Shown here piece after piece: positions 34,116 to 45,080 of a DNA stretch of 64,000 bases. This DNA comes from Hedera helix (taxonomy: Eukaryota > Streptophyta > Magnoliopsida > Apiales > Araliaceae), in assembly GCA_947179155.2 (NCBI GenBank), contig OX359265.1, positions 1,421,501-1,485,500 on the forward strand, in the 5' to 3' direction. The notes under the pieces are model-generated. The model searched no databases. It worked only from the letters and a program-made list of their open reading frames with translations, and was not told where the DNA came from. Each line of letters starts with the position of its first letter. Position 1 is the stretch's first letter. The position numbers and the translations under genes are program-made.

Positions 34116-37100
34116 TATTTTTAGGAATTTTCGATATTTTCAAGTGGTTCTTGAAGAATATTATCTCAGTTTGCTCTTTATTGTTTATACTGTCTTTCTT
34201 GGTAAATTTTTTTTTGCAGGTAAACTTGAAATCAAAATCTATTCCGCCATGTGATTTTTATTATGATATGAAATATTCGGTGGACTACTCCACATTTTGT
34301 ACAATGGTAACAGGTAAGTGGGGATGAGATTGCTGAGCTTTACCATTCCATCATCTAGTGCTATTATTTTCTTATGGTATACTTTCAGTTTAGGATTATA
34401 GTTTGTTCACTGGTGTTTTTGATCTTTTAGAAGATTGACTTCTAAAATTTGCATGTTTTATGACCCTTGCAAGTTTCCTAACATACTGTGTGTCCAATAA
34501 ATTTGGCTTCATATTGTAAAGGATGCTAATAGTCAGCACGAATAACCATCTTTCCTCAAGCACATAGTAGGGGTAAGCAACCATTTGATGAAGATCCATG
34601 GTCGATCTATCTCATGTTGTATTGTATGCTTACTGATTACCCTACTTGGAAGATTTTACTGACAAGGAGCTTTTCTCAGAGATTAAGTTGAATTATACCC
34701 GTGTGTTTTTTCCACTCACGCCTGACCCAAGACAAGGACCAAAAGGAGTGCCACTATACAATCCTTTTTCTTTTTGATAAATATGCCAGGGTACAATCCT
34801 TACTTTCCCCAATGCTGTGAGGAATGTATGAGCATTCAATTAGCGTCCAAAAATATTTTTGAATAGGTAATTAACTTGCATAAATTAAAATTTTTAATAC
34901 CAATGATCTTTGTCAGAGGTATAGATCTTAGACTTTCTTATGGTTCTATATGGCCAACTTTTGATCTGGGATGTAATTCTGTGGTGTAATATGTATCTTG
35001 CCTTTCCATGTTATATGATGACTTGTTCACATACATTCTCTCATTCATTGTTGTAACTGCAATTGCTCAATTGTTTTAAGCTTATATTATCTTCAACTCC
35101 AGACTTAAACCACGCTGATACTGTCCCAGAATTTTCTCCTAATTTATTCGGTTGTCCTAGATAAATCTGCAGATAGTGATACTTCATCATCTTCTCCTCA
35201 CATTAAGGGAGTTCTTATAAATCCCGGCAAGGCTAATTATAATGGAATGTCTACTCATGAATCTTATCAGTCAGAACTAGCATTATTAGATATTTATTCA
35301 GGTTGTGGTGGAATGTCAACTGGGTTGTGCCTTGGCACCAAGCTCTCTGGAGTAGATCTTGTGACGGTAATGATAGCTGATTCTCAATTAATCGAATTGT
35401 TTAATTTAAAATTAATTTAAAACCAGATTTAAAATTTTGACACTGCAAATAACTTCCCTTTCTTTTATCTTTTGATAGAAATGGGCTGTTGAAATTGATA
35501 GATCTGCATGTGAAAGCTTGAAACTGAACCATTCAGGGACACAAGTTAGTGTTAGCTTAGTCACTTAAAAGTTGTAAGTTGCTGTAACACAATAACTGTA
35601 GAGCATAACCGTGATATGATTGCTTTTACAGATTAGGAATGAATCCGCAGAGGAGTTCCTTCACCTATTAAAGGAATGGGACAAACTTTGCAGAAAATAT
35701 ATTGGCAGGGATGTAAACTTGCAAGTATCAAACTTAAGGGTCATGCGAGCAACTAAAAAGGATGCACCGACAAAAACTGATGAAAAACTTCCGGATGGTG
35801 AACATGAAGTTTCTTGCCTGGTTGATATAGGATATGATCTCCCTTCTGCAAAATGCAAACGTGGGCTTAAATTTAAGGTACACGTACCTAATTGTTGTGC
35901 TTGAGGACTTAAATACAATGCTGGTTCTTCTTTATTGAAACCCACTTTCCTTGATAGACTAAGTTGCTATATAATAATTTCTGATGAAGAAAACGAGGGG
36001 TGGGTATTTCTTGAAAACTAGGGTCACTAGACTCACTACTAGTATCAGAAGGTTTCTTATTTTTAATGGAAAGTGTGGTATGAGGGATATCACACTCTCT
36101 AGGACGGTTTTTACTTAGTTTAGATCTGAGGGGCAGTTGGTAGCTACATTAACAAGTTACTCTTTACTATTGATTGGAAGAATGAATTTATTAATCAGGC
36201 TAAAGGTGTTCTTCTTCAGATAGCCTAAGATCATTTCCATGTGGTCCTCAAGTCCAATCTAATCAGGTGGGGCCTACTTCATTTTGCTTTGAGAAAATGT
36301 GATTATCTTATCCAAAATTTGAAAGGTTGATTAAGGGGTGGTGGGATGAGTGCCACTTCGGCGTGCGAGCGGGATTTATATTGTTGTAGAAGTTGAGAGC
36401 CATCAAAGTTTGGTTAATTAGTGGAAGGAGGTTTTGGAGAATTGAGGGCAAGGAAAGTTGTGATAATGGGAAGTGGGAAACATAGATAAGGTAAAAGAGG
36501 CTTGTCCTCTATCTGGAAATTTGAGGGCGTCGCTTAAGGAGTTTGAGAAACTAAGAAACCTATATATTCCCAGTAATTCTAATATTACAACATAAGCCTA
36601 ATTAAATCTAAATTTAGTTAAATTGAGATTGTTCGTTTTTAGTGCTTTTGGAGCTGTTGCAACGATAGATGGGTTAGGTAAACGTAGTTGAAATCGCATT
36701 TGCGGTTAGAGTTGCGTTTAAAATATTATAATTTTGTTTGGCTACTACAAGCATTTGCAGCTGAAAGTGTAATTCTTGTCCGACTAAAATTGCGGTTGTT
36801 ACAGTTGAAAACTTGAAATGGTACAAAATGACCAAAAAGGGCATAATTTTTCGTTCAATAATATTTGATTTTTACTTTGTTTTTCTAAAAATTATACTAT
36901 GATTTAAACAAAGAATGTTAATTTTAAAATTTATGAAGGTAAATTTATTTGGTCATAAAGTATATAATTAAATTTAGTTAAATAAATTAAAATTACTTTG
37001 GTAATTCTAAATTTTATTGAAGTAAATTTAAGTACCAATTTAATTAAATTTTTAAAAACTAGTTAAGTAAAATTATTTGTTCATAAATAATTATATATTC

Positions 37101-40100
37101 ATACTATTTGTAAATAATAAGGAGGTGCATGTGTGTGTATATTAATTAATTAATGACTATATATATGTGTGCCTATGTATTAATTAATGGTAGATGGACA
37201 AGTAGGCAAAATTAGGCATGCTTGGTGTTGATTTAATTTAGACACTTGGGGGTGGCTGGAGTATCTTGTTAATAAATAAATTGAGTTAATAAAATGAAAA
37301 GGAAAGTAAGAAAAGAAAGAATCAGAGACCCTTGAATTCCCACCCTTCCTTCTCTCCATCACTATCGGTTTCTTTCGCTCTCTCCTTCACACTTGCACAC
37401 ACGCATAATTCTAGTGAGCATAGTTGTCAAATCGTATTGTGTATTGTATTGAAAATCTCTATATCGTGTTTCATCTATCGTACTGTACGATACAAAAATA
37501 AAATAAAAAATGTATTAATATATATTTAAACATATAAAACACAATTTATTGGACAATTAAACATATTAGCTTGACTGTATATAAAAGTAATCAAGTAAAT
37601 ATTATTATAGACTAAAAATAAATTTTAAAGTTAAACAGTAGTCAAAATATTCTAAATTGATTTATTAAATATTATTTCAATAATCTTTATAGAGTAACTA
37701 CAAGAGAAAACGAAATCGAAATTTTAGATTTACCTTTAATCTATAAAAAAAAATGAGAATGATTCAAATTAACAAGTAGAGATTTATGTATCTACTTATA
37801 GAAAGTGACGTAAGAAAAATAGAACGATATTTTGAATAAGATATAATACTCTAAAAAGTGATTAAAGGCTCATGAAGCGATATAAAATGTGTTTGTGCTA
37901 GAAAATCTCTTCAATTGAAATGGTAAAAGCCTTAAAAGTTTTGTTTTTAGTCTTTTGGATCTACATGAAAACTTTTTCAAGTTGGTTAGTTTTAAAAAGT
38001 ATCATGTATTGTATTGTATCGAAGTGTAATTGAATCGTATGATATGTATCGAATTGTCTTCGTATCATATCATACGATACGTATCATGTATTGTAAGATT
38101 CTGACAACTATGCCGGTGAGCCTAGGATTATGTATATCATTTTAAATTTTTATTGATAAATTTTCTTCTAGCCCTAGTTTCAATTTTTCAATATAGATCC
38201 TATTCAAGCCCTAACTTCAATTATTGAAAATGTTATCTCAAACCTTAATTTCGATTTATGAAGAAAGATGATATCAAGCTTCAAGTTCTAATGAGATCGC
38301 CGTAACATGGTTTTAGATTTCTAAGTGTAAGGGTTATTATGGTATGATTTTCATGAGTTTGTTAGTGCGTTTTGGCTCAGGCAGTTGCTCGTCTAATCTC
38401 GCTAAAGAAGGAGCCATTGTTGGTTTGTTTAGGGTGGAATATGCAGCAGGTTAAACGCAGGGTAAACTCTGGGCTCACATATTTTGGCGTCTGCATTTGG
38501 TAGCGGGATGTATAGTGGAGATGTGTTTGGCGTTCAAACATAGGAACTGCTTCCAAAACTTGAAACCGAACGTGCACATAACTTATGAACTACAAGCCAT
38601 AAAAATTGTTAAATTCTTTTGACTTCTATTTTACATCATTATGATATGGATAAATGTTTAGAAACTATACTCATACATGAAATTTTTAGGTCCGTTGGGT
38701 TGGATATGGTCCAAGTGAGGATACATGGGAGCCAATTGAGGAGTTAAGGTACATTTAATTTGTATGTGCTGTGTTGTTGTTTTATTTATTTTAAATGTCA
38801 CCTCTTATATAATCTATGCCTTAGTAAATGCCAAGAACGAATACGAGATTTTGTGCTGAAAGGCGTGAAGGCAAACATACTGCCACGACCGGTAAGAAAT
38901 ATTTCTACAAGTGCACTACCATGACAAGTAACTGGATTTTTGACTTTTGAAAAATGATTGATTTTGTGATGTTCCTTCTTTGGCATCAATAAATTGCAGG
39001 GAGATGCTGATGTTGTTTGTGGTGGGCCTCCATGCCAAGGAATAAGTGGCTATAACCGCTTTAGAAACGTTGAATCTCCTTTGGATGATGAAAGAAACCG
39101 TCAAATTATAGTCTTCATGGATATAATTGACTTCTTAAGGCCCAAGTACATTTTAATGGAGAATGTGGCTGACATTTTGAGGTTTGCTAAAGGTTGCCTT
39201 GGAAGATATGCTTTAAGTCGTTTGATTCATATGAATTACCAAGCAAGGCTTGGAATCATGGCTGCTGGTTGTTATGGTCTTCCTCAATTTCGCTTGCGTG
39301 TTTTCCTGTGGGGTGCTCAACCCCATGAGGCAAGTACTCTCTCCTTTTTCCTTTTTTCCTTTTTTTTGGTTTAAATAGGCAAGTACTCTCTTAACTATAA
39401 AATAAGGTCTGGGTCTCAAATGGGGTACCAAGTTGATGTTTCACTATTACATTGGTTGACCATGTCGTGGTGATTGTTGTGTAATATATGTGAATTATTG
39501 AGTAACCAGTGTAGTAAGTACACATCAATTGACACCACATTTGGTGGTATCTAATGTGTAAATTTTATGACTGGAAGTGCATAATATCAATTTGAAGACT
39601 CAAACAAGTACAAGTCGAACCTACAAAGACTAGTTTCTTCTTTTATTTCTTTGGAATCAATTCCGGCAAATTAGAAACAAAGATGGACAATATAGAAAAC
39701 TGAAACTAAAGAAAAGTAAAACAATAATTAAACTAATTAAAGTGAAAATTAATAATGAGAAAGCAATTGGAGGAATCTAAATCTACTAAGCAACATTCAT
39801 AACAAACAAACCATGCCACCGGCTACGTGTACAATTTTTGAAAAATAAATAAATTAAGCCAAATTAAATTAACTATAATTTTGATCTCCGCTTCCTTTAT
39901 TTTTTGGTGATTTTTATAATTAACATAGGAAAAATAAAGAATGAAAACTTAAGAATTAACATTAGCCCATCAAAACCTTTTGGGCAAACATGTCCTATGA
40001 AAAACTCATATTTTAACAATAATATATCAAAATATTTTCATCACTTTTAAAATTATAGAAGAATTAAACATTAAGGTATTCCAAGAATGAAACATGAAGG

Positions 40101-43100
40101 TGAATTAATTATTCAAGCACTAATAATAGAGGAGAGAGAATATTTGTCATGAGGTATTACTTAGCTTCATCATCTACTAAATCTAATAATTTAACTAGCC
40201 ATAAAATTTATAAATAAAATTACTGCTACTATTTGCATGGAATTAAATAACCGAACATTAAATATAAATAAAAAGAATTCACTTTTATAAATTAAAGAAG
40301 AAAAAGAGGAACATTTTACGTAAAATAAAAATAAAAATTAAATACAAACTCATAAGATTCTTTGATGAGTAGACAATGGAAGTGACGAAGTATTCTACAT
40401 CTTCTACTATTACTACTCGTAAAATTAACTCTATAACTTGTCCTCACCAAAATCTCTCTTGCTCCTCTATTTATAGGCTAAAATTCATTCCTCTCCAAGC
40501 TTGTTCCACTTTCTTTTTTCCCTTTTCCGTGCATATATCAACTTCCTTTGGTAGGAATCTTCTTGGCTCTTTCCTTCCTTTAATTGGAGTATTAAATATT
40601 GCTTGATTATCAAGATTTTGACTTTATGGTAACAAAATATTAAATTCTACAAAATAAAATAGAACTTTACTAAAATAAATTAGTATTACGAAAGGACAAG
40701 AATAAGATAATATAATGCATTAACTATACGTCTGTTCATATCCCTAGCATTACTCCATATGATGTGTTAAATTTAATTGATCAACTCAGTGAATAGTTAA
40801 TGCATCTTATGCAGAAATTACCTCAGTTTCCCCTACCTACTCATGATGTGGTATTGAAATATGGGGCTCCAAGTGAGTTTGAGGTGCTTAATTTCTTTCA
40901 TCATTTACAATCGAGTTTGATTTGTAAATTCCATCTCCTAAATTAGTTCAATGATGCAGCGCAACATTGTTGCTTATGATGAAAACCAATCTCGGGATCT
41001 AGAAAAAGCTCTTGTTCTTAGTGATGCCATCTCAGATCTTCCTCCTGTACTTGCTCTCTCTTACTTTTGTTGATTATATGTTTTTCTGTGATAAAATGGC
41101 ATTCTTATGTAAATCTATTTTTAAGGTCTCAAATTCTGAAGTTCGTGACAAGATGTCGTATAGAAGAGCTCCGGAAACCGAGTTCGAAAAATACATTAGA
41201 GCTTCAAAATCTGGTGAGCTGATTCTCATTCATCCAACAAACCTTGAGTTAGTTTAAAACTAAATCACTGTAGATTGTGGTCTTCACTTTTTACATTTGA
41301 GAAGGGCGAACATAAACCCCCATAAGAAAATTGGTAAGCAAGAAAGAGACGAATGCCAACAAAATATGAAAATAAACTGAATTTTAGTTTTTCAATTATC
41401 TTTTTATGATTCACTCGTATGTTGCTATTGATTTCCTACAATTCTTGACGTTCCATATTTCTTCAGTAATGGTCCACTGATATCAGATGGCCACCATTGT
41501 GAATTTATAACATGTATTAACACTTGATCATATTTCCTAAAAGTATTTTTTAATTAGATTATGCTTTATTTATATGAATGGATTTTACACATTTGCTTGA
41601 TGAAATTTGTAACTTACTTATGTTTAGCAAAATCACTTTTATGTACTCTGCTTTCCTATCATACGTAGCTGGGTTTTTTAGAAAATAAATAAATTATGTT
41701 GTATATATTATATTCAAAGATAAACAACTACATTTTACCCTCATATGTATGGTTTCTTAAATATTTTTGTATATTTGGTTGAAATTGTTGGCCCAGTGTA
41801 TGACTAACCAAGAGAGGCAGGTTTGAATTGGTAGTCTCAAATTTTTTTCAAGTTTTTCGACTATTTGCAGTTGAATAAAGATTTAACACTCACTCAAATT
41901 GTTTGACTCTATGTAGGTGTGTGACTGACTTAGAGTATGAATGTGACTCTGTTTATTGATGAATTCGACTGACTCAAAGTGAGTTCAATATATAAACAAA
42001 GCAAAAACTAACTACGTAAACACACAATAACTCAGAAGATTTTTACGTGGTTCGGTACAAGCCTAATCCACAGGACATTAGTCCAATGCCATGTTGTACA
42101 ACTTACAACTTCCATGGTTTCTTAGGCTCACCGCATAACCTTAGCATTTCCTATGTTACCAATGCACTCTAGTGCATAACCCATCTGTTTTCGCAGGTTT
42201 ACAGATAAACCTATTCTTTCTCCATATGTTTCCAAGGTTCACAGAAAACCACACCTATTTAAAAATAAAGATTGTGTTGTTTAAGAAAAAACAACAAACC
42301 TCACAAGTTGTTGTTGTTTAAGAATGCATAACTAACTATATAGCCTATGATCTCTAAATAGATCTGATATCACAATGTACGCTTGATATCTAGATCTTCA
42401 ACCTTTCAACTAATATAGCATTGTCTGTACAAAAGGGAGTGAACTAGTTTAGGGATGTTTTTAGATCTTTCTGATTCTCAGCTTAAAGATGACTCATGTG
42501 GACTTTGAAGCTCTTCTTTTCTTTTTACGCTCCTTGCTTCTCTCTGATGAACAGGAGTCCTTTTATACTTGTATGTCCAGCATATAGCCATTTGAGAGTT
42601 GCAGACTTGGTTGGTGGGAGTTTGCAAATCTTTCAACAGTTTTGATCTTCCAACCATGATCTGACAGATGTATTTTGTATGAGTCTAGCATTTCAAATTT
42701 CAAATGACTTGAGCTGTGTTGGTAAGACCTGTAGAGTCTTCTTTACGCAAAAGGAATGATTTAGCTTTGACAAATCTTGTAGAAGACCCAAAACTTTCCT
42801 TTTTGGTGAAAAAATCTTCAGGCGTTTGATTCTGAAAATGACAATTTTGTCTTCTAATTTCTGTTTTATATATTTGTTCAAATCCTTGCTTTCCTTGGTC
42901 AAAACAAAGTTTCCCATATACGCTTAACCATTTGAATAAATATTTGGGCGAACATTATCGATACTACCATTAAAACAGTCGTTGGGCATATTAAATGTTA
43001 CTGCCTCTATTCTTGAGCATACACATGACTCTCGATCATTCTCTGACTCTTCCTTAATAATATGACTGTTAAGTTATATATATAAACATAAAACTTAACT

Positions 43101-45080
43101 AATCATTTTCTGCATACTGGTATAAACTTGTTAATCACACTTTAATATATTTTGTCAATCATCAAAATATAGGTGAGTACAACAGAAATTACTTTAAAAA
43201 CTCATTGGATGCATGATTTAATGGATCACTAGAAATTAAATTTGATCACTTAGCGTGTAGAGTATAGCTACACATGTCCGTTACGGCGTTAACCTAACAC
43301 TCATGTTTATTTCCTGATCTCTAGATATGATGGGTTTAGCAACCCGTGGTACAGCTGGAACAGAAAAGTCTGTACTATATGATCATCGGCCTTTTCCATT
43401 AAGTGAGGATGACTATTTACGAGTTTGTCGTGTCCCTCAAAGAAAGGTTGGCATCCAATTGATTGTGTCGATATTTCGACTGCTTTAACCGTTACTGTTT
43501 CACAATGTGTTTGTTTCTATAGGGAGCAAACTTCCGGGACCTACCAGGTGTTGTTGTCGGAGCTGATAACATAGTTCGACGAACAGATGAGCCAACACTG
43601 ATGCCATCAGGAAAGCCATGGGTAAGACTTCAAAGTAATTTAAATTATCACTAATATTATGCAAATGAATTTGCAGGTTCTCTCTCTTTGGTGCAAAAAT
43701 AGTAAATACTGCAACAAGTTAATATCTTGATTAGGTTATTTTCAAGTATTTTTTTTAGGCTCAATTTATCACAAATTTAATATATAAGTGGCCAAATATG
43801 GAAATCACATATAAAGTCATGAGTCTTATGCAAATGATGATAAGTAGTTAATTTTATTATCTTTCAAGTGTCATGAAAAAGAATTAGCTGGTAAGGTGCT
43901 CTTAAGATTTAGTGTTCTATATATTGCGACAAAAATATGTCGACTCTTGTTGCGAGTAGACACAATGGTATAGTTTGTAAATTAATACAAATACATGGAT
44001 AATTAATTGATGTGTCTACTTGTAACAAAAGTCGACATGTTTGTTGCTGCAATATAAATCTTTTCCATTATATTTATATAACAAAAGACTAGTTTTACCA
44101 GTTGCTTTCTCGGTATGTCAACTTGTTCCTGAAAAGTGTAATGTTTTGCTCCTTCAATTCATTTCAGTTTGTTTTATTCTCTTCTAAAATTACGTCTTCA
44201 TGTGGCATGTATAAAACTGTTTTGCAACCAAACTTTACAACTAGCATGAAGTGTTTTTTTCTTTTTCATATTTAGGTACCAGACTATGCAATTAATTTTT
44301 GTCAAGGAAAGTCCACAAGGTATGCATGTATTTTTATTTGCAGTGACTTCAGTTTCTCTTCATTATATTTTGGGGTTTCCCTTTCTCATTGCCAAAATGC
44401 AGACCATTTTCACGATTATGGTGGGATGAGATGGTAGCAACTGTGTTGTGCAGACCAGATCTTCATTCCCAGGTAGTTTAACCACTAGTTTCTTCTATTA
44501 TCAAGTCATTATAGGATTTTATATTGATATGATTTTCTTATTCAAGCGAATTTTACATCCCGAGCAAGATAGAGTTCTTACAGTCCGCGAGTGTGCAAGG
44601 TTACAAGGGTTCCATGACTATTATGAGTTCTGCGGGGATGTTAAAGATAGGTAATTATTCAATTTCTTTTGCATTTGTTCAATTACAATATTTATCATTG
44701 TATTGACTAAAATTAAATGAATCTATGTCAATTTCAAGTTTTAAAACATCTCAAATTAACTTTCAAAAAGTTGACAACGATGATCTTATATTTTAGAACA
44801 GAGAGAGAATTATATGTGATGCTTCATTTCAGTGCCAAATCATGTGATCAAACCAGCTTTTGTCCATCCCCTTTTCTACTTCTTTCAAATATTTGACTCC
44901 TTTCTGCCCTTCAGATACTGTCAAGTGGGTAACGCTGTGGCCGTTCCTGTTGGGCGTGCATTAGGATATGCATTGGGGATGGCAGTGCTGAAGCTGAGTG
45001 GAGATGAACCTCTCATGACTCTCCCGGCCAAGTTCTCCCATTCAACAACTAAGCAATTGCAGTCTTCATTTAGAAAGTAA
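20977..45080 (+). CDS. CMT2: chromomethylase, CMT2-type DNA (cytosine-5)-methyltransferase, 21 exons
   Basis: Exons: 20977-21366, 21503-21531, 21656-21761, 28815-28922, 28997-29116, 34220-34313, 35161-35366, 35479-35544, 35632-35877, 38690-38748, 38825-38891, 39000-39329, 40815-40883, 40960-41046, 41126-41213, 43325-43446, 43523-43621, 44276-44319, 44403-44472, 44547-44650, 44915-45080. They sum to 2670 nt, 889 aa, without a break. A basic N-terminus (KSLRRSPRFL) precedes a BAH domain (about 150-282). Methyltransferase motif I DIYSGCGGMSTG is at 326-337, the chromodomain at about 430-490 (VRWVGYGPSEDTWEP), motif IV GGPPCQGISGYNR with catalytic Cys509, then ENV, motif VIII QFRLRVF, RECARLQGF (814-822) and QVGNAVAVPV (838-847). 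EDVYFRV-like BAH and C-terminal FSHST features resemble CMT2 more than CMT3. CMT2 binds H3K9me2 and methylates CHH/CHG sites in heterochromatic transposons. At 889 aa it is shorter than Arabidopsis CMT2. Confidence 0.92.
22328..22664. mobile_element. PIF/Harbinger (Tourist-like) MITE
   Basis: The left terminus is GAGCATCTCCAGCA and the right terminus, inverted, GGCCATCTCCAACA. Exact TTA duplications flank it (22325-22327 and 22665-22667). The 337-bp interior contains repeated and inverted words such as GACTAAATATAGTCCAT. TTA duplications and these termini fit PIF/Harbinger-derived MITEs. Confidence 0.75.
22668..23709. other. unassigned repeat-like sequence in CMT2 intron 3
   Basis: No coding region is seen. 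The words ACCGATGTGGGATTTGCTCCAC (around 23209-23230) and TGGCGGGACCGGG are of a type common in plant dispersed repeats, but termini could not be set. Confidence 0.35.
23715..27011 (-). mobile_element. Tekay-like gypsy solo LTR in CMT2 intron 3, antisense to CMT2
   Basis: On the plus strand it runs from TGTGACGCCCCCAAATC to ATTCGGGGTCTTACA (3297 bp). It is flanked by exact 5-bp duplications TTTTA (23710-23714, 27012-27016). There is no internal region, so it is a solo LTR left by LTR-LTR recombination. It is closely similar to the LTR at 59909-63023 in its two outer parts. The minus strand has a TATA box CTATAAATAG at 25904-25913, so its promoter would point against CMT2. Internal direct repeats of GGTTATTCACCAACAGGCGG (three copies, 24915-25100) and of TTAATCTACACCATTCATTT (about 25935-26205) are present. 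Confidence 0.9.
25904..25913 (-). promoter_or_regulatory. TATA box of the solo LTR
   Basis: The minus strand reads CTATAAATAG. The same motif occurs in the related LTR at 62103-62112. Transcription would run leftward, antisense to CMT2 exons 1-3. Confidence 0.55.
27771..27900 (+). pseudogene. plastid-derived trnW(CCA) 3' fragment plus spacer (NUPT or NUMT)
   Basis: The stretch CTGATGTCGTAGGTTCAAATCCTACAGAGTGCG matches, from memory, the T-arm and 3' acceptor half of plastid trnW-CCA, which ends ACAGAGCGTG. The 5' half is absent. The following 100 bases may be the adjoining plastid spacer. Plant mitochondria also carry plastid-derived trnW, so the donor could be either organelle. It cannot yield a functional tRNA. 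Confidence 0.5.
29143..29198. repeat. (AT)n microsatellite at the left edge of the MULE
   Basis: A TA dinucleotide run of about 55 bases. A second (AT)n run at about 34079-34112 borders the right end of the same element. Confidence 0.85.
29576..30205. mobile_element. hAT-type non-autonomous element nested in the MULE arm
   Basis: Termini are TAAGGGTGAGCA and, inverted, TAGGGGTGAGCA. The flanks GTAGTATT (29568-29575) and ATAGTATT (30206-30213) form an 8-bp duplication with one mismatch, as expected for hAT. The 630-bp interior is rich in GGTGCGGTTT-type repeats on both sides and has no transposase. Confidence 0.7.
30340..30640. repeat. short imperfect tandem repeats inside the MULE
   Basis: The word ACCAATCA(A)CAAACTGTAAATCC recurs about four times between 30345 and 30620 with variable spacing. 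No gene overlaps. Confidence 0.5.
31090..33278 (-). pseudogene. degenerate plant mobile domain (PMD, MAIN-like) gene
   Basis: Minus-strand segments match the PMD family in order. 33278-32994 contains SLDVWELNDSQKQLLQHWGF and ends ERWQR before a stop. About 32993-32880 in shifted frames contains ETNTFHFPTGEMTV and then EDVYFILGLP. 32803-32615 contains the AYILLILGNILF..VIHLRYLLFLKDVDRVSEYAWG block. A tail like PYRPSIPFETDMEPKMM lies at about 31790-31720. Several frameshifts and stops make it non-functional. PMD proteins include Arabidopsis MAIN and MAIL1, needed for genome stability and silencing, and PMD genes are also known as cargo of MULEs, which fits this setting. Confidence 0.75.
35878..38689 (+). 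other. CMT2 intron 9 (2.8 kb)
   Basis: It splits the chromodomain coding region between LKFK and VRWVGYG. It contains a hAT-like MITE at 37419-38112 and otherwise AT-rich sequence. The section 36600-36800 has repeated TTGCGGTT and AGTTGCGTTT words and may be another decayed element. No gene was recognised. Confidence 0.7.
37419..38112. mobile_element. hAT-like MITE in CMT2 intron 9
   Basis: The left end CATAGTTGTCAAATC and the right end GATTCTGACAACTATG are inverted. Subterminal repeats of GTATTGTATTG / CGTATCATA words occur at both ends. Flanks CTAGTGAG and CCGGTGAG could be an 8-bp duplication with two mismatches. About 690 bp, non-coding. Confidence 0.6.
39330..40814 (+). other. CMT2 intron 12, a GC-AG intron with LTR-like insert
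   Basis: Exon 12 ends CCCCATGAG and the intron begins GCAAGTAC, a classical GC donor; the acceptor is TTATGCAG. Joining here gives the family sequence PHEKLPQFPLPTHDV. Between about 39530 and 40740 the minus strand carries CCTATAAATAGAGG near 40467-40480, a TATA context of LTR promoters, so a minus-oriented LTR-like insertion is likely. Its ends were not found. Confidence 0.65.
41214..43324 (+). other. CMT2 intron 15 with a probable minus-strand copia LTR
   Basis: Around 42035-42060 the sequence TTTTTACGTGGTTCGGTAC is typical of plant copia LTRs. A minus-strand TATA-like TATAAAAAGG lies near 42550-42560. The right end is likely at 43299 (CCTAACA, i.e. a TGTTAGG start on the minus strand). 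The left end is uncertain (41740-41920). Confidence 0.45.
43904..44062. mobile_element. foldback MITE in CMT2 intron 17
   Basis: The left arm contains ATATTGCGACAAAAATATGT then CGACTCTTGTTGCGAGTAGACAC. The right arm contains the inverse of nearly the same sequence. About 159 bp, non-coding, inside the intron 43622-44275. Confidence 0.6.
44690..44805. mobile_element. truncated Stowaway-like MITE in CMT2 intron 20
   Basis: TTGACTAAAATTAAATGAAT and GATCTTATATTTTAGAACAG match the right half of the element at 6141-6374. The left terminus is missing. Confidence 0.5.

Larger units (their letters stand above)
29117..34219 (+). other. CMT2 intron 5 (5.1 kb), occupied by a Mutator-like element
   Basis: The donor follows AATGTATG at 29116/29117 and the acceptor is TTTTGCAG at 34219. 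Apart from about 80 bases at the left, 140 at the right and two (AT)n runs, the intron is one composite transposon (29199-34076). Confidence 0.85.

Noticed and set aside
38690..38891. Separate small chromodomain gene
   Set aside because: The segment joins in phase to CMT2 exons 9 and 12 and is the normal internal chromodomain of chromomethylases.
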